Assembly: GCF_003577475.1 (NCBI RefSeq)
Contig: NZ_QPEP01000007.1
Span: 135,164-199,163 of the forward strand
Reading direction: 5' to 3'
DNA: 64,000 nt
Source: Salinibius halmophilus
Lineage (GTDB): Bacteria > Pseudomonadota > Gammaproteobacteria > Pseudomonadales > Natronospirillaceae
How positions within the stretch are numbered: the first letter of the stretch is position 1; each line of letters begins with the position of its first letter. The notes beneath the pieces are model-generated. The model was not told the origin of the DNA and did no database searches. It worked only from the letters and a program-made list of their open reading frames with translations. Of this stretch, positions 53,160 to 62,304 are shown one piece after another. The position numbers were made by a program, and so were the translations under genes.

Positions 53160-53188
53160 TGTGAATAACCTGTGAGTTATGTGGATAA
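53160..53188 (+). repeat. Three spaced TGTGNNTTA/TGTGNATAA units including a perfect DnaA box
   Basis: TGTGAATAA (53160-53168), TGTGAGTTA (53171-53179) and TGTGGATAA (53180-53188) follow each other in the spacer between hmuV and the chemoreceptor gene. The last is exactly the complement of the DnaA box TTATCCACA. One perfect site with two near copies could bind DnaA, or be chance in an AT-rich spacer. Confidence 0.35.
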
Positions 53189-53280
53189 CTTTTTAGGAGA
53201 GTAGTCACTGCTACCAGTAAACTTGGTATTTAACGATTTAATGTTCTAGGTTTCATACATTGGAACTTGGGGGTAGCATC

Positions 53281-55308
53281 ATGGCTTCACTTGCTAATAG
53301 GGTACTTGTTGGATTCGCAATTATTGCGCTGTTTGTCATTGTTTTGCTGGTGATTGCCTTACGTGGCACGGGTAGTTTAGTCAATGGTGTACAGCAAGTT
53401 ACTGGCCCCGCTTGGGATACTGCCGATGGTGCCATGGAATCGACCATTGGTGTCCAGCAAGAAATTATTGCTATTGAGCGCTTATTAGCTGGTGCCGATC
53501 CACGGCGCAGCCTAGCCGACAAAGATTCAGCGCAAGCGCTTACCACAGAAGCATTTTCTCGTTTAACCAACGCCAACTTAATGGATGCACAAGCTGTTGA
53601 AGGCTTTCAAAGCCGGTTGCAAGCCTACCGAGACCTAGCCAATTCTGTTACTCAGTCTTACCAACAGTACCGCCAAAGCAAAGCTGAGTTTGACGTCCAT
53701 GCCAAGCAGTTTGTCGAACTAAGCCAAGCAATGGAAGAGGCTGGTGATAGTGTGTTTGAACAATTTAGTGCGAATCCAGACCAAGTGCAGTTGCTAAGCT
53801 GGAATAGCGGCTTGAAAGATAAGTGGCAAACCGCTGACGGCGCTATGGAGAGTAACATAGGTATCTTAGGTGCCTTTTATTACTTGGAGTTGTTTGTTCA
53901 GCAGTCTATGCCTGCTGACGAGGCGGAGGCCAAAATTCGAGAGTACCTTGGCTTTAAAAACGAAGCCATTGGCGAACTTAGCCAAACCGTTTTCTTTTCT
54001 GGCTATGTACCTGAAGCGCTAGGGCAGGGAACTTATGCTGAGGTCTTTCCGGCTATGTCTGAGACGTTCGATACCCTGCTTTGGCAGGTTGTGGACGCAG
54101 CTAGAGCTTATCATCAGGCAGCTGCTAATTATGAAACCCTTTCCTATGAAATTCTAGAAACGCTCGAGCAGTTTGAAGAAGAAGGCGACAGCAAAGTGGA
54201 AGGCTATGGTGTCGAAATAGCTGGTTCTGCCGTTGGTATTCAATCACGGTTAGTATTAGTGGGGATCGTGGTATTAGCCGTGGTATTCGTCCTAATGGTT
54301 CTACTATTTCGCAGCGTGATGCTACCCATTCGAAACCTGAACTCCTATATGCATGGCGTTTCCAGTGGAGCGCGCGATTTAACTCAGCGCTTACCAGTTA
54401 AAGGCAACAATGAGCTGAGTCAAACGGCAAGAGCATTTAACGGCTTTGTTGATCAAGTTCAGCAGGTGGTGAACGAGGCCAAGCTTACTGCTAGGGCAGT
54501 AAGCGAGCAGGCGTCTATGCTGCAAAGCCATTTGCGTGAACTGGCGCAAGAAAGCGAAGCGCAATCTCAGGCAATTACTGAAATTAATCACGTATTTACC
54601 CAGCTCGATGACCTAGTTGGCCAAACGGCTGAAGCAGTGGAAGCGGCTGTAGCGGCGACGCGCGAAGCCGAACAGTTTGGCAGCAAAGGCATTGAAACTG
54701 TACAGCAAACTCGCGAGTCCATTCAGTCGTTAACCGCAGAAATCTCGCAAGCTGAAGGCGTAGTGACGCAACTTTCCGATGCCGTTGCGAGTATCGACAG
54801 TATTTTGCAGGCCATTCAAACAGTTGCCGAGCAAACTAACCTGTTGGCACTCAATGCTGCCATTGAAGCAGCGAGGGCTGGTGAGCAAGGACGAGGATTT
54901 GCAGTGGTGGCCGATGAGGTACGGGCCCTAGCAGGCAAAACCAGTGAGTCCACTGAGCTCATTCAACAAACCACACAGTCACTGCGCCAGCGTGCTAGTT
55001 CCGCGGTTAGTACAATGCAGGGTTGTGTGAACAATGCAGGCAGCTGTTTAGAGCTTAGTAAGGGTACAGAGCAAACTCTGCACAGCACTGGCGAGGTGCT
55101 GCAAACAGTGCTTGCGCGCACCGCTTCCATTGATGATGTGGCTCAGCACGAGTTGAGCATGAGTAAAAATAGTATGCAGTCAATTGCACAGATGGTTGCC
55201 CATAACCAGCGTATGAGTGAGCGTATGGCGCATTCGTCGCAGTCCGCTTCGTTGTTGGATGAGCACATCAACGAGCTGGAAGTTGTGGTGTCGAAGTTTA
55301 AGAGCTAG
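53281..55308 (+). CDS. Methyl-accepting chemotaxis protein, membrane type
   Basis: ATG 53281 behind GGGGGTAG is preferred over TTG 53260; 675 residues. TM1 is at ~7-28 ([18 protein letters not shown]) and TM2 at ~322-345 ([20 protein letters not shown]), enclosing a ~290-residue helical periplasmic domain in which a [10 protein letters not shown]-like motif occurs twice (near 47 and 182: [18 protein letters not shown]), suggesting a duplicated helical bundle. A HAMP domain follows, then the cytoplasmic signalling tip [20 protein letters not shown] (~520) with [13 protein letters not shown]. The ligand is unknown. It is transcribed from its own spacer after hmuV. Confidence 0.88.
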   Translation: MASLANRVLVGFAIIALFVIVLLVIALRGTGSLVNGVQQVTGPAWDTADGAMESTIGVQQEIIAIERLLAGADPRRSLADKDSAQALTTEAFSRLTNANLMDAQAVEGFQSRLQAYRDLANSVTQSYQQYRQSKAEFDVHAKQFVELSQAMEEAGDSVFEQFSANPDQVQLLSWNSGLKDKWQTADGAMESNIGILGAFYYLELFVQQSMPADEAEAKIREYLGFKNEAIGELSQTVFFSGYVPEALGQGTYAEVFPAMSETFDTLLWQVVDAARAYHQAAANYETLSYEILETLEQFEEEGDSKVEGYGVEIAGSAVGIQSRLVLVGIVVLAVVFVLMVLLFRSVMLPIRNLNSYMHGVSSGARDLTQRLPVKGNNELSQTARAFNGFVDQVQQVVNEAKLTARAVSEQASMLQSHLRELAQESEAQSQAITEINHVFTQLDDLVGQTAEAVEAAVAATREAEQFGSKGIETVQQTRESIQSLTAEISQAEGVVTQLSDAVASIDSILQAIQTVAEQTNLLALNAAIEAARAGEQGRGFAVVADEVRALAGKTSESTELIQQTTQSLRQRASSAVSTMQGCVNNAGSCLELSKGTEQTLHSTGEVLQTVLARTASIDDVAQHELSMSKNSMQSIAQMVAHNQRMSERMAHSSQSASLLDEHINELEVVVSKFKS

Positions 55309-55541
55309 CTTTGCTCACACCCTTGCATGCAGTGTAATCTTGTGAAGATATTTGTAACAAATAAACCAAGTGATTTAGTCAAGTAATTTGTAAGCACTTG
55401 ATTTACATAGGAAATTTTGTTTCCTTATGTATGTAATTGTTTCGTCTATAAGCGCTTAGTTAGATGGTACATACGATGATGCCTGCAATTGATGATGCTT
55501 GATCTATTCTAACTTCTATCCATAGCGAAGGAGTTAGCAAG

Positions 55542-56273
55542 ATGTCGCAAGAGCAAGAGCTTGAACGCTTGTACGAGTTTCTCTACGTTGCGCCAGTGGC
55601 ACTCGTTGAGTTTGGACAAGACGGCACAATTAGAATGGCCAACCCACGTCTTGCACAGGTGTTTAACCGTATTTCAATGGGCGCCTACTTTCCGAACTTT
55701 TTTGATTTTCTCGACAAATATATCCCTTCTTTGCTAGCAGTCATCAAGGCGTTTGACGCTGATAATGGCGAAATTCAAGAGAACGTGCGCTACAGCGTCG
55801 ACGTACCCGCTGAGCAGGGTAGCGAGCGTTTGTGGTTCGACATTACCGTGGCTCGCCAGGAACAAGACCGTTACTTTGCGTCGTTAAACAATGTAACGCA
55901 GCAGATGAAGTTAGCCGAGCAAAACCACTACCGAGATCAGTGGTTGTCGGCTATCACCAATCACCTACAGCACCATGTATTTTTTACCATTGATGCCGTC
56001 GGTATCGTCGACAGCTGGAATCGTACCGGCGAGGTGGTACTCGGTACGATCTCAACGCATGCAATCGGCATGTCGCTGCTCGAAATAGTCGAGTGTGATG
56101 CCAACGAACTAGAAAAATGCATGTCACTGGCCGCTAAGCGTGGTGTTGCAAGTTTCAGCGCCACAATGACCGACCGCCATCACCAACGTGTGAGTGGCCA
56201 AATTAACTTACAAAGTATTCTTGATATGAAGGGCGACTTGCAGGGGTATTCCGTTGTGTTGTCGCTGTCATAA
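55542..56273 (+). CDS. Tandem PAS-domain protein without output domain
   Basis: 243 residues, AAGGAG before ATG. Two PAS-like domains: ~5-120 (FLYVAPVALVEFGQDGTIRM, ending YFASLNNVTQQM) and ~130-243 (ITNHLQHHVFFTIDAVGIVD, with SWNRTGEVVLG, ending GYSVVLSLS). No kinase, cyclase or HTH follows. The gene is first in a tight cluster with pyp (41 bp) and a chemoreceptor, so it is likely a cytoplasmic sensor or adaptor working with PYP. The cofactor is unknown. The 233-bp spacer upstream (55309-55541) is AT-rich, and I see no definite promoter in it. Confidence 0.8.
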   Translation: MSQEQELERLYEFLYVAPVALVEFGQDGTIRMANPRLAQVFNRISMGAYFPNFFDFLDKYIPSLLAVIKAFDADNGEIQENVRYSVDVPAEQGSERLWFDITVARQEQDRYFASLNNVTQQMKLAEQNHYRDQWLSAITNHLQHHVFFTIDAVGIVDSWNRTGEVVLGTISTHAIGMSLLEIVECDANELEKCMSLAAKRGVASFSATMTDRHHQRVSGQINLQSILDMKGDLQGYSVVLSLS

Positions 56274-56314
56274 ACCTGGGTAACCAGACCACGTTAACCT
56301 GTGAGGGAAGTGAA

Positions 56315-56662
56315 ATGAACTTTGCAAATGTTTCTGTTGCAGATCTAGATAGTGCATCCACCAGTGCAATGAATGGGGCGGCCTTTGGCATTGTGAAAAT
56401 GTCACACGATGGCAAAGTAACCGACTATAACGACTGGCAGTCGAAGTTTACCGGTATGTCAAAGTCTGCCGTAATTGGCAAGCACTTCTTCAGCCAAGTG
56501 GCCCCTTGTACCAATAACTTCATGGTCTCGCAAAAATATGATGCGGGCGCCACACTTGATGAATCACTCGATTACACCTTTACTCTTAAGATGGCACCAA
56601 CGCCGGTAAAACTTCGTCTGCTTAAAGGTGCTAATAGCCAGTACCTATTATGCAATAAATAG
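56315..56662 (+). CDS. pyp: Photoactive yellow protein (PYP)
   Basis: 115 residues, AGGGA upstream. It aligns without large gaps to the Halorhodospira PYP: MNGAAFGIVKMSHDGKV, DYNDWQSKFTG, VIGKHFFSQVAPCTNN, DYTFTLKMAPTPVKLRL. The chromophore cysteine is Cys65 (model Cys69) in VAPCT; Tyr38 equals Tyr42 and Thr46 equals Thr50; the Met100-equivalent is kept in LKMAPT. Two pocket positions differ: Gln42 replaces Glu46 and Met48 replaces Arg52. In the model protein, E46Q red-shifts absorption and alters the photocycle. Lyase and CoA ligase for the p-coumaroyl chromophore lie within 4 kb, so the holo-protein is likely made. Confidence 0.95.
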   Translation: MNFANVSVADLDSASTSAMNGAAFGIVKMSHDGKVTDYNDWQSKFTGMSKSAVIGKHFFSQVAPCTNNFMVSQKYDAGATLDESLDYTFTLKMAPTPVKLRLLKGANSQYLLCNK

Positions 56663-56687
56663 CGGTTAGCGAGTTAAGGAGTAGAGC

Positions 56688-57809
56688 ATGAGTCGTATTC
56701 AAACCTTAAGTGCAAGCGCGTTGTTTGCGGCGGTTAGTCCGCTCATTATTGCGGGTTTGTCATGGTTTTCTACGACTCTTGCTTTGTTCGTTGCAATACT
56801 GCTTACTTTAATTTTTGTTGTGCTGTTCTGGCAAGTAAACCAGAGTTTCACACAAAAACTAATAGCCTTGTTAGGCGCCGATCATATTGCTGATGCCGTT
56901 GAAAAAGGGCCTAAATTTATGCAGCCAATCTTGCGTGCTTTGCAGGCTCAGTACACCGAGATGCAAGGCAAGTATCAAAGCGAAACGGCGCGCATAGACG
57001 AATTGCAAAATGCTTTCAAGGGCCTCAGTTTATATTACAAACACATCGACGCGATTGACTCACAGCACCCCTTCGACCCAGGTCAAGTGCGCAATGCCTT
57101 CACCCAATCTAGTCAGGCTTCGGATTATGCTACCGACAGCTTTGCCAAAATTTATCAGTCGGTGAGCCAGCTGGGCGGTGGGTATAACAACATGGTTGAA
57201 AAAGCCAACGAGCTGCAACAAACGGTGCAGCAGAACGTTGATGTTGCCCAAACTACCAGTGTGGCAATGAAGTCTTTGCGAGAGCAGGTGATCGAAATTG
57301 CTGATGTCACCAAGTCAATTTCAGATATTGCTAACATGACCCAGCTACTAGCCTTGAATGCCTCCATCGAAGCAGCGCGTGCAGGGGAGAGTGGTCGCGG
57401 CTTTGCCGTTGTCGCCGACGAGGTAAAAAAGCTCGCTCAACAAACCGATGAAGCAACCCAGCGCATTAATCAAATTTCTAGCTCTATTGATACCAGCAGC
57501 GAACAATCGGTAACGGCCATTGAACAAATGGATTCAGCCAGTCAGCAAATACGCGATGAGCTTGAGCAAGTGTTGCAAGAAGTAGAAAGTCAGGTGTCGG
57601 AGGTGAAATCGTTAACCGGCACCATGGGGATGGCAGCAGGCACCGTGAGTGGTTTAAAAGGTATACTGCTGCAGTCGCAGGATGAGCTAGAAGGCCATTT
57701 TGCTATGCTTGAAGGCTTGTTTACTTTTGCCCAGCAGGCTTCATTATCGGTGGCTGAGTTAGCCGACCTATTCGGCATCGAGTTAGAAAAGTCTAGTGTA
57801 GATGCTTAA
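56688..57809 (+). CDS. Chemoreceptor without periplasmic sensor domain, PYP-linked
   Basis: 373 residues, AAGGAG before ATG. Two adjacent transmembrane segments near the N-terminus (~11-27 [17 protein letters not shown] and ~30-50 [20 protein letters not shown]) form a hairpin with no periplasmic domain. The signalling tip is [20 protein letters not shown] (~216-235) followed by [18 protein letters not shown]. Input therefore has to come from inside the cell; the neighbouring PYP and PAS proteins are the obvious sources. It starts 25 bp after pyp and overlaps the lyase gene by 8 bp. No CheR pentapeptide is seen at the end. Confidence 0.9.
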   Translation: MSRIQTLSASALFAAVSPLIIAGLSWFSTTLALFVAILLTLIFVVLFWQVNQSFTQKLIALLGADHIADAVEKGPKFMQPILRALQAQYTEMQGKYQSETARIDELQNAFKGLSLYYKHIDAIDSQHPFDPGQVRNAFTQSSQASDYATDSFAKIYQSVSQLGGGYNNMVEKANELQQTVQQNVDVAQTTSVAMKSLREQVIEIADVTKSISDIANMTQLLALNASIEAARAGESGRGFAVVADEVKKLAQQTDEATQRINQISSSIDTSSEQSVTAIEQMDSASQQIRDELEQVLQEVESQVSEVKSLTGTMGMAAGTVSGLKGILLQSQDELEGHFAMLEGLFTFAQQASLSVAELADLFGIELEKSSVDA

Positions 57810-59358
57810 ACTGAATCCTGGCGCTATTGATTATCGGCTTTGGCAACAAGTCGCTGTTGATCAGTCCTCGGTCAGCTGGCAGCCGAGTGAGCAGCTGCAA
57901 GCCAGTATCGATGAACTCAACAAACGCTTGCGCCTAGGGGAAGCCATTTATGGCGTGAACACCTTATTTGGTAGTATGGCCGACAGCGCAGTGGCCGACC
58001 ATGAAGCATTGCAGAGCCAGTTAATTAGAGATCATGCCTTGCACGTAGGCAAGCCGCTGAAAATCCAGCATGTACGTGCTGCCTTGCTACTAAGAGTAAA
58101 CAGTCTAGCGCAAGGCTACTCAGCTATCCGCCCCGCGCTTCTGCAGCGCTATATTGACTTACTCAACGCCAAACTCATTCCCCAGGTTTTCGATTTAGGT
58201 TCTATTGGCGCCAGTGGTGATTTGGTGCCTTTGGCAACAATGGCGGCGGCGGCACTGGGGTATGACGATCAGCATCTAGTGAATGAGCACGGCGAGACGC
58301 TAGACGCTAAGAGAGGTTTGCAGGCGCATGGGCTTGACCCGCTCATCTTAAAGCCGAAAGAGGGCATTGCGCTGATAAATGGCACTTCTTTCTCTACGGC
58401 CATTGCAGGCAACGTTATGCTAAGCGCTCGCCACTTGGTTAATCACCAGTTGCAGCTACACGCCTGTGTGGCCGAAGTAATGCACTTTAACGCCTCTACA
58501 CTCGCCAGTGAGTTTCAACAATTAAAACCCTTTCCATATCAGCAATCGGTCGCAGCTTGGCTTGCTTCATTGCTAGCTGGTAGCCCGTGGGTGCAGTCAG
58601 ATAATGATCGGCAACTGGCTTTCAGCCACGGTTCGTTGCTGCAAGATCGCTACAGTTTGCGCTGCTTACCTCAGTTTTGGTCACCCATTTTGGAGCAGTT
58701 TAACCGCAGTCGCGATGCGGTTTTAATCGAAGCCAATAGCGTCACCGACAACCCTGTGATAATCAACTCACAGATTTACCACGGGGGCCACTTTTTAGCT
58801 CAGCATATTGCTTGGGCAATGGATGGTATGCGCCAAGCTTTTAGCCAACTGTCGAAACATATGGAAGCACAAATTAGTTTGTTGGTCGAACCCGCATACA
58901 GTCGTGGTTTGCCGGCATCGCTTGCCACGTCTGGCTTTTCGGTTGCAGCCAAACCGCTGCAACTGATCAGTAATGCGATTACGCCACAAATTCAATTGCT
59001 GGCGAACTCGATGACGAACCTATTCCCAGTTCATGCCGAACAATTAAATCAAAATATTAATAGCTTGGCATTTGGCAGTGCGAATATGGCGGATCAGTCG
59101 GTTGATTGGTTAGCCGAGCAAACGGCTGTCTTTGCGCTGATTACCCTAAGAGCCATGACCATACGCCAGCAACAATTGGCAAGCGAGCCAAACGGCTGGC
59201 AGTATTTTGAGTGTTTGGCCAAGCAAGTTGAAGTGCCGCTAGGCCAATGGGCGGCGCAGCAAAACCAAGTGTTGCGCCGTTTAAAAGCTGTACTACTCAG
59301 CGCTAGTCAGCCTGTTGCATTAGATGAGCAACTACTCCCAGTCAGCCACTTTGCCTAG
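57802..59358 (+). CDS. tal: Aromatic amino-acid ammonia-lyase, probably tyrosine ammonia-lyase
   Basis: 518 residues, start within the last 8 bp of the chemoreceptor gene. The MIO-forming Ala-Ser-Gly is in [19 protein letters not shown] (~134-152), with [40 protein letters not shown] and [16 protein letters not shown], all lyase/HAL-family landmarks. The selectivity loop reads [10 protein letters not shown] (~73-82): neither the HL of Rhodobacter TAL, nor the common S-H of histidine lyases. With pyp and pcl adjacent, production of p-coumarate from tyrosine is the best reading, but histidine lyase activity is not excluded by sequence alone. Confidence 0.85.
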   Translation: MLKLNPGAIDYRLWQQVAVDQSSVSWQPSEQLQASIDELNKRLRLGEAIYGVNTLFGSMADSAVADHEALQSQLIRDHALHVGKPLKIQHVRAALLLRVNSLAQGYSAIRPALLQRYIDLLNAKLIPQVFDLGSIGASGDLVPLATMAAAALGYDDQHLVNEHGETLDAKRGLQAHGLDPLILKPKEGIALINGTSFSTAIAGNVMLSARHLVNHQLQLHACVAEVMHFNASTLASEFQQLKPFPYQQSVAAWLASLLAGSPWVQSDNDRQLAFSHGSLLQDRYSLRCLPQFWSPILEQFNRSRDAVLIEANSVTDNPVIINSQIYHGGHFLAQHIAWAMDGMRQAFSQLSKHMEAQISLLVEPAYSRGLPASLATSGFSVAAKPLQLISNAITPQIQLLANSMTNLFPVHAEQLNQNINSLAFGSANMADQSVDWLAEQTAVFALITLRAMTIRQQQLASEPNGWQYFECLAKQVEVPLGQWAAQQNQVLRRLKAVLLSASQPVALDEQLLPVSHFA

Positions 59359-60450
59359 TTCATTTTTAGGCAGTTGATCGGCAAGGCGCCATTGACGTGG
59401 GCGCTCGTACTCTGGCAATTGTGCAAGCAGGGTTTGCAACTGTGCTTGGGTTGCCTCGGGTTTGAGCACAAATAACGCCTTTAGGTAAGTACCCATTGGG
59501 CCGTCAACTGGGCGCACGGCAACTTCCTGTACACCTGGTAGCGTGCGCAGCTTTTGTTGCACATTGCTTACCACAACGTTGTAGCCATTAATTTGAATGG
59601 CGTTGTCTAGGCGTCGTTGTATGGTGAAATGGCGAGGTGAGGTGAATTTGAGCTCGTCTTGCAAGGGGAGTGGACGACGATTTCGTTCAAGTCCATCCGT
59701 TATATCTGGCATCAGTTTAAACGTTTCCTCGTCATTTTCGCGCCAGCCAATACCCGCCGTTTCAGTGCTGCCATATACATGAATATGGCGATTCACCCCC
59801 AGAGCCAGTAGTTGCTGACTCATGGACACACTAGCCGGTGCCGCCGAGGTTATAACGATTGGCCCGTTGGCAAGAGGCTGATTGGCGTGTAGCCACAAGC
59901 GCATCACTTCTGGCGAGCTAATCAACACGGATTCACTCGGCAAGGTGGGCATATAACTGATGGGCAGGTTGTCCCTTAAGTCTGTGCAGCTGTGTTTAAA
60001 GTGGTTCGGCAGTAGCACGGTGAAAATGAAACCATACAGGTGATGTGCCGGAATGGTTCGATAAAACTGTGCGCCACTTGGCAATAGGGTTGCCCAATAG
60101 CTGGCTTCGGCAATTAAGTCAGCTGTATTGTGTATTACTTGTTTTGGCAGGCCGGTTGAGCCGGATGTGGTAAAGCACAGGCGCTGGTTATGGCTACCTA
60201 GGTGGCGCATCACAACATCTGTCCAAGCAGTTAAGCCATAGTCTTCTAGTAACTCAGTTTCACTGTTGGTTTCGTGAAGGCAGAAAAATACCGCTACTTC
60301 GGTTGCTACCTGGTAACGGGTAAGCGAATCAACAAGATGTTCATCAAACAATTGTTGCCTTGGAACTCGGCTTTGCGGCATTAACTTAGCGATGTTCGCT
60401 TGCACGATGTCGCTAATTACAATTGATACTTGCGATCTGGTGAGTTTCAT
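59332..60450 (-). CDS. pcl: 4-coumarate:CoA ligase (AMP-dependent, short PYP type)
   Basis: 372 residues. AMP-binding motifs: CFTTSGSTGLPKQVIHN (~92-108) and HVYGSTETAGIGW (~227-239); the C-terminal domain shows RLDNAIQINGYNVVVSNVQQ (~289-308) and GPMGTYLKALFVL. It is shorter than plant 4CLs, as is usual for ligases next to pyp genes. It activates p-coumarate to the thioester that loads PYP. It converges with and overlaps tal by 27 bp. Upstream on the same strand, 48 bp away, is the peptide-type ABC transporter, so it may be expressed from that operon. Its start codon lies in an inverted repeat. Confidence 0.88.
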   Translation of the reverse strand: MKLTRSQVSIVISDIVQANIAKLMPQSRVPRQQLFDEHLVDSLTRYQVATEVAVFFCLHETNSETELLEDYGLTAWTDVVMRHLGSHNQRLCFTTSGSTGLPKQVIHNTADLIAEASYWATLLPSGAQFYRTIPAHHLYGFIFTVLLPNHFKHSCTDLRDNLPISYMPTLPSESVLISSPEVMRLWLHANQPLANGPIVITSAAPASVSMSQQLLALGVNRHIHVYGSTETAGIGWRENDEETFKLMPDITDGLERNRRPLPLQDELKFTSPRHFTIQRRLDNAIQINGYNVVVSNVQQKLRTLPGVQEVAVRPVDGPMGTYLKALFVLKPEATQAQLQTLLAQLPEYERPRQWRLADQLPKNELGKVADWE

Positions 60451-60492
60451 TGGCTACGCCTCCTGCTACTGCATCAAAAAGTGTAGCCAATG
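60448..60492 (-). promoter_or_regulatory. Hairpin enclosing the pcl ribosome site and start codon
   Basis: CATTGGCTAC (60448-60457) and GTAGCCAATG (60483-60492) are a perfect 10-bp inverted repeat. In the minus-strand mRNA the right arm of the stem ends exactly at the pcl ATG, and the AGGAGG ribosome site sits in the 25-base loop, two bases from the stem. Folding would occlude the start codon, so this may be a translational control element (or, less likely, a weak terminator of the ABC operon). Confidence 0.55.
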
Positions 60493-60498
60493 ATTATC

Positions 60499-62304
60499 TT
60501 ATGCGCGTTTTTTCGGCATGTGTTTTAGGCTGTCGTGATACGGTCCAAAATCAAAGTGACGAACGAAATGATGCGGGCTGATTTGTACCGTGGTCAGCTC
60601 ATGCTGGCATGGCCCCTCACAGTAGTGGCTGTGGGTACAGCCCCGACCATTCGGGTTCCATATTTGCTGCATTAAACTGGTTTGCCTGTTTTCGCTTAGA
60701 TGATGGTCTGGGTTGGGGATGGCTTCTAGCAATGTTCTGGTGTAGGGGTGGCGTGGGTCTTCGGTCACCGCATCACTATTACCCCACTCAACGATTGTCC
60801 CCCGGTACATCACCGCTGTTCGCTCGGCAAAGTAGCGCGCTGTGGCGATGTCGTGTGTGATGTATAAAAAGGCGATGTTGAAGTCGTCTTTTAACTGCTT
60901 TAACAGGTTTAAAATGCCGGTACGCAATGACACATCAAGCATAGAGGTGGGCTCGTCGGCTAAGATTACCTCTGGCTCTACGGCTAATACACGCGCAATC
61001 GCAACCCGCTGACGTTGCCCGCCACTCAGCTCATGAGGGTAACGCCTTGCCCATGCACTGGGCAAACCAACAAGTTCAAGTAGCTGATCCACCCGTACTT
61101 GAACTTCTTTAGTACTATAGTGCGGGTGATGTATTTGTACTGGCCGAGCCAATTGATAACCCACATTTAGTGTTGGGTTCAGTGAGCCAAAAGGGTCTTG
61201 AAAGATCATTTGCACGGCTTTTCGATAGGCTTGTTTGGATGCCTTTTCTTGCCAAACATTTTTGCCGTGAAACAATAGCTCGCCACTTGAGGGCGCATAG
61301 ACTTGGCTGAGTATTTTGGCGCAGGTCGATTTACCACTGCCAGACTCGCCAACTAATGCCATGGCTTCACCAGGGTTGAGTTCAAAGCTCACATTGGTCA
61401 ATGCATTGAAGGGTTTGCTGCGTAAAAAACCTGCCTTAGTTTTGAATTGTTTACTTACTTGGTTTAGTGCGAGGATTGGCTGATGATGAACATTCGCCCG
61501 AGCACCGCCGGCACTGGCGTTGTTCATCGACATGAAGGCTTTTGCTAACTGGCGAGTGTACGGGTGTTCTGGTTGTCGCCATATTTGTTTGGCTGGCGCA
61601 ACCTCTAGCAGTTCGCCATCTTTCATGACGCCGATACGATCACTAAACTCGGCCATCATTGATAGATCGTGGCTTATATAAAGTACTGCAAAGCCAAACT
61701 GCTCTTTCAGTTGGTATATTTTTTCAATAATGTCGCGTTGTACGACCACATCTAGAGCGGTGGTGGGCTCGTCCATAATGATAAGTTTAGGCTTAAGTGC
61801 CAGTGCTAACGCAATACCAATACGTTGGCGCATACCGCCACTAAACTGGTGAGCATATTCTCCCATTCGAGCGGGATCTATACCGACAAGTTCCAGTAGT
61901 TCACTGGCGCGCTCACGCGCTTGCTTTTTATCGATTTTCTGGTGTGCAAACAGCGTGTCACAAATTTGCTCTTCAATACTTAATACAGGGTTAAGTGCAT
62001 CCATGGCACTTTGAAACACCAAGCTGGTCTCAGCCCAGCGGTATTGGCGCAAGGCCTCTTGGTTCAACGACAAAACGTCGATGCCTTGATAGAGAATTTC
62101 ACCACCCGTGATTAGCCCTGGTAATTTGGTTAAGCGGCTAATGGCAAAAGCTATGGTGGACTTACCACAGCCACTTTCGCCAGCCAAGCCAAATACCTCG
62201 CCAGGGTGAATATCGAAGCTCACCTTGTTTACGGCGGGCACAATTTTATCTTCGCTAATGTAGTGAATACTTAAGTCTTTGATCGACAAGATTGCTTGGC
62301 TCAT
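60499..62304 (-). CDS. Fused double-ATPase of a peptide/oligopeptide-type ABC transporter
   Basis: 601 residues with two nucleotide-binding domains. First: GESGCGKSTIAFAISRL (~38-54), FSGGMRQRIGIALALALKP, IIMDEPTTALD. Second: GESGSGKSTCAKIL (~318-331), LSGGQRQRVAIARVLA, ILADEPTSMLD. The tail has GCTHSHYCEGPCQHEL, the Cys-rich end of DppD/OppD-type ATPases. It corresponds to a DppD-DppF fusion as in GsiA/YejF. Coupled to the permease upstream by ATGA. No substrate-binding protein is in the window, so the substrate is open. Confidence 0.9.
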   Translation of the reverse strand: MSQAILSIKDLSIHYISEDKIVPAVNKVSFDIHPGEVFGLAGESGCGKSTIAFAISRLTKLPGLITGGEILYQGIDVLSLNQEALRQYRWAETSLVFQSAMDALNPVLSIEEQICDTLFAHQKIDKKQARERASELLELVGIDPARMGEYAHQFSGGMRQRIGIALALALKPKLIIMDEPTTALDVVVQRDIIEKIYQLKEQFGFAVLYISHDLSMMAEFSDRIGVMKDGELLEVAPAKQIWRQPEHPYTRQLAKAFMSMNNASAGGARANVHHQPILALNQVSKQFKTKAGFLRSKPFNALTNVSFELNPGEAMALVGESGSGKSTCAKILSQVYAPSSGELLFHGKNVWQEKASKQAYRKAVQMIFQDPFGSLNPTLNVGYQLARPVQIHHPHYSTKEVQVRVDQLLELVGLPSAWARRYPHELSGGQRQRVAIARVLAVEPEVILADEPTSMLDVSLRTGILNLLKQLKDDFNIAFLYITHDIATARYFAERTAVMYRGTIVEWGNSDAVTEDPRHPYTRTLLEAIPNPDHHLSENRQTSLMQQIWNPNGRGCTHSHYCEGPCQHELTTVQISPHHFVRHFDFGPYHDSLKHMPKKRA

